Assembly: GCA_947646735.1 (NCBI GenBank)
Contig: CANTFK010000800.1
Coordinates: 124,001-188,000 of the forward strand
Reading direction: 5' to 3'
Length of the DNA: 64,000 nt
Source of the DNA: Peronospora farinosa
Taxonomy: Eukaryota > Oomycota > Peronosporomycetes > Peronosporales > Peronosporaceae
Below are positions 56,215 through 64,000 of this stretch, one piece after another. The notes beneath the pieces are model-generated. The model did no database searches. It had not been told where the DNA came from and saw only the letters and a list, made by a program, of their open reading frames with translations. Positions within the stretch are counted from its first letter, which is position 1. Each line of letters starts with the position of its first letter. The translations under genes were made by a program, and so were the position numbers.

Positions 56215-56429
56215 GACGAATACGAAGTGGAAAAAATCTAGACAGACGTATGGGAAGGAAAACGCGGTACGGACGGATCCAGCGTGAATACCTGGTACAA
56301 TGGAAAGGATATCCTGACCCGTCATGGGTGGATGAGGTGGACCTCAACTGCGGGGGATTACTTAGGGACTATGAGCGCAGGCAGGCTACTCGGAACCGAT
56401 TCGAGGCAATGCAGAGTCATGAAGAGTAG
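56215..56429 (+). pseudogene. TE-E chromodomain
   Basis: YEVEKI ends the integrase frame at 56241; with a one-base shift the chromodomain continues: LDRRMGRKTRYGRIQREYLV, QWKGYPDPSWVDEVDLNCGG, LLRDYERRQATRNRFEAMQS, stop at 56427-56429. The EYLVQWKGYPDPSW core is the canonical chromodomain strand-turn. Likely targets integration to modified chromatin. Confidence 0.75.
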
Positions 56430-56712
56430 TGGGAAGAGTTCATCTTGGGAAGGCCAAGATGATGCAAGAAGGAGGCGGTATTTGTCATACATTTACAAGG
56501 GGGTCAAGTTATTATATTCGAGAGTGCGACAGCACAAAAGAGATTGCGAAGTATTGTGAAAGGCCCAAAGTACCAGGGCACCGGGGTGCCGAGGACCAGG
56601 GGCCCGGGGGTACAGGGGCCCGGGGGTACAGGGGCCCAGGGATACAGGCCAAAGAGAAGGAACGTGAAGTTAGGGAAAAGCGTTGGAGCATAAAGCTAGC
56701 TGACTAAACATT
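56430..56712. other. TE-E spacer between convergent genes, G-rich
   Basis: Contains 56575-56660, where GGGGTGCC, GGGGCCCGGGGGTACAGGGG and GGGGTACAGGGG-type units recur, very similar to the G-rich tract of the LTR. No credible ORF. It lies at the meeting point of pol and the antisense gene. Confidence 0.6.
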
Positions 56713-59053
56713 TTATGCATCGGTGGCCTGGCAAAATTTGCCAGAGAAACGAGGGATCTGGAAGGCGGGGTGTTCCTGAATGTTCTTGCGATAGAACACG
56801 CGCCAGGGGGCAGTGTCGTCTGCGGTCTGCAAAGCCCTCAACAAGTCCAACTGGGGATCCTCCGTGGTGACGATTGGGTACCAGACGGTCAGCTGACGGG
56901 TCGGAATCATGGGCTGGAAGTAGGGGTCAAGAAGAATATCGAGGTCACAGTGACCGGCCTTCATCCCTTCCAGGACCTTCTCAAGTACGTCCATCCAAGC
57001 CCTCACCGCCTTGGCTCGCCGTTTCTTCCTCGCATTGGACAGTCGAGAGGCGTAGTGGCTCTTTGTACGGAGTTCGGAGAAAAGAGGAAGTCGGTGTCGG
57101 TCTTCCCATAGACTCTGGCGTGACGCCTCGACGTACGTATCATGATGCTTCACGAGGTCACTGAACCAGCCGAGCACTGGAAAAGAAATAGGGGTCACGG
57201 TCACGACCCCCTGGGCCCAAGGACATGAGTCCATCAGAAGCTGAAGTTGAGAGTCCTTCATGAGGGCTTCGCTCCAGATTGGGGGGCTTCGGGTCTTCTG
57301 GTCTTCAGAAGCACCCACCCAAGACAGTGGAAGCGATACCTTGGACCAAAGATCCTCTGGCGTCAGCTGGGTGATAACGAGGGCCCCTACCTGGGAAATC
57401 GACCAGGGGGCAACATCTTCCGCGGCGAACGTGCTGGGTGTCGCATTACCAGGAAGGGAAGAGCCGTGGATGTTACGGTCGGGGAAATCATCATGGGTGG
57501 GAATCTGGCTGGCCGGACCCTCAGGTGTTGGTACCGGATCCTCGCGGCTGGGACCCTCAGATGTGGGTGCAGGATCCTCGCTGCTGAGACTCCTGCCACC
57601 GGGACCCTCAGATGCGGGTGCAGGATCCTCGCTGCTGGAATCCTTGGAGGGGGGTGCTGGACCCTTGCCGCTGGAACCGTTGGGTGGTGGTGCGGGACCC
57701 TTGCGGCTCGAACCCTTGGATGGTGGTGCGGGCCCCTTGCCGCGGGAACCCTTGGAGGATGGTGCTGGACCTTTGCCGCTGGAACCCTTGGATGGTGGTG
57801 CGGAACCCTTGCCGCTGGAACCCTTGGGTGGTACTGGTCCCTTGCCGCTGGAACCCTTGGGTGGTGGTGCGGTACCCTTGCTGGCGGGGCCCTTGCGGCG
57901 GGAGCTTTTGGCTGGTGGCTTACGCTTAGCATGTCTAGACTCGTCACTCTCAGTTTCAGAGTCTGGTCCAAACATCCAAGAACTCGTCGGAGTACGTCGT
58001 TCGAGCCTTCTTGTTCCTTGACGCTCGAGACGCTGCGTGGGAGGTGCGAGGGGATGGGGACCTTGGAGGTGGAGTGGGAACCTTGGACTTGGCCTTAGTT
58101 GATAGGTCTATGACCTCGGGGCCGACCTCTGAAGTAGAGGGTACAGGGCCGGAGCGACGACTGGAAGCCCGCGACCTGGCCATGGCGGCGAACATCGAGT
58201 CGTCACTACTGCTATCCTCGGCATCAGACGACCCCGGGGCACGATTGGCTTTCCGCTTCTTCGGCTTAAGGGGCGACCGAGCCTTGGATGAAGGCGAACG
58301 TGACCTTTTTGTCGTTCTGAAACTTCGGCCCTTGGACGTGGCTGGAGTCGATTTTGCCGCCGTGCCCCGAGCAACCGTTAGCTGCTTCTGCAGCTGGTTT
58401 TGTTCCCGTAGGAGGGCCTTTACGCGGCTCTTGTAGTTGGTCATCTCCTTCTGGAGTACCAGCACTTGTTTGGACAGTTCTTGAGGACTGTGAAGTGCGT
58501 CCAACTTGGACTCCAGCGACCAAATCTCAGCCGAAGAATTTTCGACAGCCTCGTTGTACTGGTCCTTCCAGTACTTGATCTGGGATCGGGATTCTTCCAC
58601 TTCCCGAAAATTGTCCACCCGTTGGGCGAGTGCATCCCGGTACTCGGCGATGGCCAACTGGTCCACTTCATGCTCGTGGACCAGATTCCGGACCCAAGAC
58701 TGTATCCGGGGCGCATGGGTCACCTCGAATTCCGTGAGGTCGTCTACGCGACGCTGTAATTCCGTGGTCCGGCGATGGTCCATCTGGTAGGCCCGTTGGA
58801 GGACCCTGTGTTCCTCAGCGAGGGTCTCCATGGATTGGGCCCGTTCCACCGCGACACGTAAAACTTCCCAAGCTTGAGAGACCTCCAGATGATTGGGGGA
58901 CTCCCCAATAAGGTCCACGGTCGGGGCGACCTCGTCAGGGTCAGGTCCAGGAAGTGCGGGAAAAGACCAACGGTCAGGAGCTTGGGACCCGGTGGGAAGA
59001 TTACGAGAAGTCACTAACGGATACAAGACGTGTGAGTTGGTGAACGCAACCAC
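56713..59053 (-). CDS. TE-E antisense accessory gene (coiled coil, repeats, conserved C-terminal domain)
   Basis: Minus strand, starting about 100 bp from the 3' LTR. The first frame (57956-59053, 365 codons; it opens without an obvious ATG, so the start is uncertain) has a coiled coil (LAEEHRVLQRAYQMDHRRTT, KEMTNYKSRVKALLREQNQL) and then basic, Ser-rich sequence (KPKKRKANR). The second (56713-57975, 420 codons, own ATG at 57975, overlapping by 20 bp) begins FGPDSETESDESRHAKRKPP, runs through about nine 12-residue GSSGKGPAPPSK repeats (57600-57900) and ends in the domain shared with TE-D: TPISFPVLGWFSDLVKHHDT, SRQSLWEDRHRLP, GMKAGHCDLDILLDPYF, IPRFSGKFC. Either one gene with a frameshift or two overlapping genes. 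No nonsense codon in 2.3 kb. Function unknown; no membrane or signal sequence. Confidence 0.78.
57600..57900. repeat. 36-bp coding minisatellite in the TE-E antisense gene
   Basis: About nine units of the type CCGCTGGAACCCTTGG + (A/G)TGGTGGTGCGG; each encodes 12 residues (GSSGKGPAPPSK consensus) on the minus strand. Confidence 0.85.
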
Positions 59054-59151
59054 CCAAACGACGTAGGGTCACTTATTGTTAATTCGAAGAGTTTCGACAA
59101 GGGTGCACGTGGTCTTACCGCAGTTCGAAAGACCAGCGCGCAGGGGACAGC

Positions 59152-60124
59152 TGTGGTGAAGTGCCAGGGAAAGCTGGAGTTTTAGGGAAATGGAACAGAG
59201 AGCAAAAGAATTTCTGGTCACTTCCCCGAGGGAGTGACCACGACCCGGCCTCGCGGATTTACAACCACACACCAGGCCCGCCGTATTAAGAATATAAGTA
59301 CCCAGACGTGCGGAGTCAGCACAGGCCCCAGGTCCCGGAAACAGGTTCCAGGGTCCCAGGGGTACAGGGGTACAGGGGCCCAGGGACCCAGGGACCCAGG
59401 GGCCCAATGTCCGAGGGTGCAGAATCGGTACACAGAATATCGAAGATTACAGAAAGTACAGGGTACCAAGGAGCCAGTCCTTCCTCCAAGAGTCGGCACG
59501 TGGCACTATCTAGATCAAAGGGTTAAGGTTAGGCAAGAAAAGCATACAGAGAATAAGGTAAATAAACACACTCGAATTTGCATTACACGTGGCAGCTTTA
59601 AGCGCCCCTCCTAAGCTTCTCCGTCGCTTTACCTCTTCCTGGCGGGATACCCTTTGGCCCCCCGACGTCCAGCAGGTGTTAGACGGCTCAAGCAACGCAA
59701 GTTGAACCTCAGGATAGTTGGCCTGAGGTGTCAAGTAAGTGTCAACACTCTACGACCCGCTACAGGAAGCGGTTTCCCTACGGGGAAGAACACAAAGGGG
59801 TCCAAGGACCAAGAACAGTCAGCCACCAAAGGGGTACGCAGTACCAGGTGCATCGCTCTCGACTAAGTCGATTGAGCCCAGGAAACCCGGTCCCAAGTGA
59901 AGTATATCCACTCGGGGACCACCAAGTCCAAGTCCTATACAAATACCAAGTCTTTAAGTCTTCTGCGTCTAACGAGGAGCAAGACCAGCCAAGCCAACGG
60001 GTACACAAGGTGAGACCCAAGGTTGACGCGACACGGTATCGGGGTACCCCCTCCGTAAGTCGGCAGTCCGGCGCTGTGTGTGTTTGTGGTTCTCTCACGT
60101 TGTTTGAGAATCCACTCCACCACA
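59152..60124 (+). repeat. TE-E 3' LTR
   Basis: 973 bp, followed by GAAC (60125-60128), matching 47737-47740: 4-bp target duplication. GCGCAGGGGACAGC just before it is a probable polypurine tract, similar to that of TE-D. Confidence 0.95.
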
Positions 60125-60523
60125 GAACTTTCGCACTAAAAATGATTTCTTTATCGATGCATTCCTTCAGCATTGATGGTACAGCCCACAACACCAGTGT
60201 GAAGATGATGCGTTCCTTCAAGCTTAAAAAACGCATCTAATCTCAACGTTTATAACGTTGGGCGTGATACTTGGTTTCAAAACTTACTGCTAATTTTAAA
60301 AGGTTTGAGAAGCGAAGTATCGCCAGTGCAAGCTATTGCTTTCATCGATTGCCAAAATGATCCTCGACTGATGTGACTATCTTGGGGCGACCCTTGTCTG
60401 GGGTGCGTGAGCACCTTATCAAGAGCGCCTAAGGAGGCGTACTTCCTTAGTGAGCCCTGGTGGAGTGCTCGCATCTATTCTAAGATGCGCGAGGAAATTG
60501 CTGCTTTGCAATCCTTTTACCAG
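60125..60523 (+). pseudogene. TE-F remnant, right of TE-E
   Basis: Continuation of the sequence interrupted at 47740. Near 60390-60520 the plus strand reads GDPCLGCVSTLSRAPKEAYF then LSEPWWSARIYSKMREEIAA, LQSFYQ, which looks like decayed coding sequence with helical, coiled-coil-like character on the strand opposite to TE-F. The domain is not recognised. Confidence 0.4.
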
Positions 60524-60900
60524 TGTGGTGGAGTGGGATTTGCAAAATTGCTGATGCGACGCTAACTCTCCACTGGCGCCCGGACGACCGACTAACGGAG
60601 GGGGTACCCCATTTTCGTGTATATAGCCTTCCTCACCTTGTGTACCCGTCGGTAGGACGGGTTGCTCTCTTCTCGGTGGACTTGAGTCGATGTTGATCCT
60701 AAATGGGTTAGGGATAGGGGGTTTGGTTATCTTGTGGAAATCTTCACAAGATAAACCGAGTACTTGGTGTGATCTTCCCAATCGATCACGGTTATCGAAT
60801 AAAGCGAAGCTTGAATCTTCTTGCCACTTGAGCAGAACCTTCTGACCACTTGAGCAGAACCTTCTGACCACTTGATCCGTCCTGCACTTGCTTCGCTTTG
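60524..60900 (-). repeat. Truncated D-type LTR
   Basis: Begins TGTGGTGGAGTGGGATTTGC, the reverse complement of the D-type LTR end, and follows that family through GGGTACCC and GTGTACCCGTCGG to about 60900, where similarity fades before TE-B2. A duplicated CTTGAGCAGAACCTTCTGAC unit lies at 60827-60870. Confidence 0.75.
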
Positions 60901-60918
60901 CCCTACGTGTTTTATTTG

Positions 60919-61260
60919 TGTAATGGGCTACATTACACATATAGTATTAACAAAAATAAACAATTACATATGTAGGCAGGTGCTGGGCCCGAATAGCGGG
61001 CACAGCGTGGTAATTTATTATTGGTTTATTATTGGGCCTAAAGTCCCCAATATGGACCAATGATAAATCAACCTGAAATTGTGCGGTTCCCGAAAGGCGG
61101 GAACACTGTCGTATTTATTACGACTAAAATCTTCGTAATTAGTACGAATTAAAACCAAAATAAAAATCAGAGTTAAATTTACTTAATACCTAATACTTGG
61201 GCTTGAGTCTTCCTCAAGCGCGCGTGTAAGCTAGTGACGGTACGTTCTAGCCCCGTTACA
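60919..61260 (+). repeat. TE-B2 5' LTR
   Basis: 342 bp, TGTAATGGGC...CCCCGTTACA; matches 12202-12547 in reverse complement. PBS TGGTAGCACTTAG begins at 61263. Confidence 0.9.
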
Positions 61261-61262
61261 CC

Positions 61263-61275
61263 TGGTAGCACTTAG
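61263..61275 (+). other. TE-B2 primer binding site
   Basis: TGGTAGCACTTAG, two bases after the LTR; as in TE-A, TE-B1 and TE-C. Confidence 0.75.
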
Positions 61276-61286
61276 TAGTCGTTCCT

Positions 61287-62332
<1,046 letters not shown>

Positions 62333-62409
62333 GTGCAGGGCGCCCTATTGGTTGGAACGGAGGTCCGGGTCCCCCGGTGGCAGCCCGACCTTCCAGTCCT
62401 CCTGCGCTA

Positions 62410-62853
62410 CGCGCACGGTTAAATGCCACCACTACGAGTGGTGATTCACGTCTGATTTTTGTCAGTTTACATGTCGCCGGCGTCCGGCGACCTCTGCGAG
62501 CACTCCTGGACTCAGGAGCAACATACAATATTTTCGTGAATCTTGTTTATCGATTCTGACTACCAGCATTCATGTCCGAGAGGGACCTGACCAAGTCGTC
62601 GTCAAGTTGGCTGACGGGAAACCACACCGCGTATCGCGGCGCAAAGTGTCGTTGCCGTATACGTTTGATGGTTTTCGCAGTAATGATAAATTTTTTGGTG
62701 ATCGCAATGAATTATGCATTCGATTGCATACTGGGCATGCCATGGTTGGCACGTTATAAGCCCCAGATCGACTGGTTAGCCAGATCAGTGAGACGTCGAC
62801 GCAAGTTCGATGTCAGTGAAGTGTTTTACCCATATCTTGGTGTCTCCAAGTGA
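62410..62853 (+). pseudogene. TE-B2 aspartic protease
   Basis: RRPLRALLDSGATYNIFVNL (catalytic Asp-Ser-Gly near 62507-62518) is intact. A stop at 62557 and a frame change follow; HVREGPDQVVVKLADGKPHR and LPYTFDGFRSNDKF read in one frame, and past a T6 run near 62690 LVIAMNYAFDCILGMPWLAR and YKPQIDWLARSV read in another. The same breaks occur in TE-B1. Confidence 0.75.
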
Positions 62854-62989
62854 CTGGCCGAACGTCACAATTGTGGATCGTGATTCTACGACGCTGGCGG
62901 TGCACAGACCGAGCGATGTCCCTCTCTGCACTGCTTGTGCTGTTCTTTTTCGAGACAAAAGTTACAGTGACTCCTCGCTCCACAGCGAG

Positions 62990-63480
62990 GAGAACTATGA
63001 GGACGACGAGGTCAACAGGGGTTCCCGCGCGTCATTAATGCGGTCGAACAGGGGTTCCCGCACGTGAATGCAGTGGTTGAACCGGGGTTCCCATCTGCAC
63101 CTATTGTGCTTGAGCAGGGGCTCCCACAAAGGCATTGTGACGACGAGCAAGATCTCGCCAGCGAGTGTGACGTGGACGGACAGGAGTCCCCACGCGAGAG
63201 CATGATGGTCGAACCGGGGTTCCCATCATCACCCACTGTGGTCGAACCGAGGTTCCACATGGGCATATTGTGGTCGAGCAGGGGCTCCCACACGAGTACA
63301 ACGTGGACGGACAGGAGTCCCCACGCGAGAGCATGATGGTCGAACCGGGGTTCCCATCATCACCCACTGTGGTCGAACCGAGGTTCCCACATGGGCATAC
63401 TGTGGTTGAGCAGGGGCTCCCACACGGGTTTACGGCGGCCGAGCAGGAGCTCCCGCATCAAGTGTCGACGGTCGAGTTTG
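62990..63480 (+). repeat. Coding minisatellite in the TE-B2 protease-RT linker
   Basis: Units with GAGCAGGGGCTCCCACA or GAACCGGGGTTCCCATC encode VEQGLP / VEPGFP. A 131-bp higher-order unit is duplicated (63171-63301 and 63302-63432); the first copy lacks one C in GGTTCCCACA, causing a frameshift. Confidence 0.82.
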
Positions 63481-64000
63481 GGGTACTCCCGTCCAGTGTT
63501 TCCGGCATCTTAAATGACGACATCCAGTGCCTAGAGGGGGGTGATGGTTTATCACCTGACTGCGGTTCGCCAGCTTCGAGTAGTGACTCGAAGCACGATG
63601 GGGACAACAGCACCGAGAATTTAGCGTTGGAATGTGTCCACGCTATCGTGTACGTGGAAGGAAGTCCACAAAGGCGCCAATATGTCGAGGTCGAGAGTCC
63701 TCCTCGTCATGCGTCGTCCATTAAAAGTCTTCCAGGGCTTTCCTGGAAGCATTTCCTACGTGACCTTAAGGGAGGCACTGTGGAACAAGTGTGTCTAATC
63801 ACCAACGAGGTGGTTATCGTAGCAAACGAGGAGCATATGGCGCGTCCTCGAAGCGCTGAGCCGAAGTCTGCGCATGAAGAAAGGTTTGCATCACAGTCAT
63901 GGGAGGCCCTGCGAGATTCTGGTAACCCCGTCTACGACATTGCTCGTGAATATGCAGACGTGTTCCCGGACAAGATCCCGGCTGAACTTCCTGCGGACCG
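63481..64000 (+). pseudogene. pol: TE-B2 pol, start of reverse transcriptase region (cut by window end)
   Basis: LECVHAIVYVEGSPQRRQYV, SLPGLSWKHFLRDLKGGTVE, QVCLITNEVVIVANEEHM, EERFASQSWEALRDSGNPVY and IAREYADVFPDKIPAELPAD match the RT entry of TE-A and TE-B1. The frame appears open to the window end. RT catalytic motifs lie beyond 64000. Confidence 0.8.

Noticed and set aside
56713..59053. Antisense gene as a retroviral envelope gene
   Set aside because: Wrong strand, no signal peptide, no transmembrane segment; coiled coil and charged repeats instead.

Overview
The window is a nest of LTR retrotransposons, plus one LINE, from what looks like an oomycete (Phytophthora / downy-mildew type) repeat-rich compartment. 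The assignment rests on the style of the gag and pol proteins (Ty3/Gypsy chromodomain elements, dual RNase H elements, zinc-knuckle gags) and is an inference; no host gene, rRNA or tRNA gene was recognised. Nearly every reading frame is broken by stops or frameshifts.

Layout: TE-A (471-7053, +) is a decayed chromodomain Gypsy element with 320-bp LTRs. TE-B1 (about 7280-12547, -) is a related element truncated in its integrase; a near-identical sister, TE-B2, runs off the right end (60919-64000, +). From 13619 to 30751 lies a tandem array on the minus strand, LTR1-internal(C1)-LTR2-internal(C2)-LTR3, with a repeat unit of about 8.22 kb. Both copies share the same frameshifts and the same inserted solo LTR, and the middle LTR is a hybrid of the two outer ones, so the array looks like an unequal LTR-LTR crossover. 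A LINE (30752-32271 and 44160-~45740) is split by TE-D (32272-44159, +). TE-E (47741-60124, +) has split an older Gypsy remnant, TE-F (46573-47740 and 60125-60523). A decayed C-type LTR (about 46000-46572) and a truncated D-type LTR (60524-~60900) fill the gaps.

TE-D and TE-E are related. Each has a gag whose ATG directly abuts the LTR, a probable -1 frameshift site at the gag stop, aspartic protease, RT with an insertion before YIDD, a degenerate RNase H plus a second complete RNase H, integrase and chromodomain (integrase deleted in TE-D). Each also has a long gene on the opposite strand between pol and the 3' LTR. Its product has a coiled-coil N-terminal half, a low-complexity repeat and a C-terminal domain conserved between the two elements. 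TE-C carries a different antisense gene in the same place, also with a coiled coil, whose end overlaps the integrase-chromodomain linker; TE-A keeps a similar antisense coiled-coil frame. These convergent antisense genes are the most interesting and least explained feature of the window.

Three insertions of the D/E type have perfect 4-bp target duplications (AAGG, GAAC, CGCG). Some LTRs are mosaics, with near-identical and strongly diverged blocks in the same LTR pair, which points to recombination after insertion.
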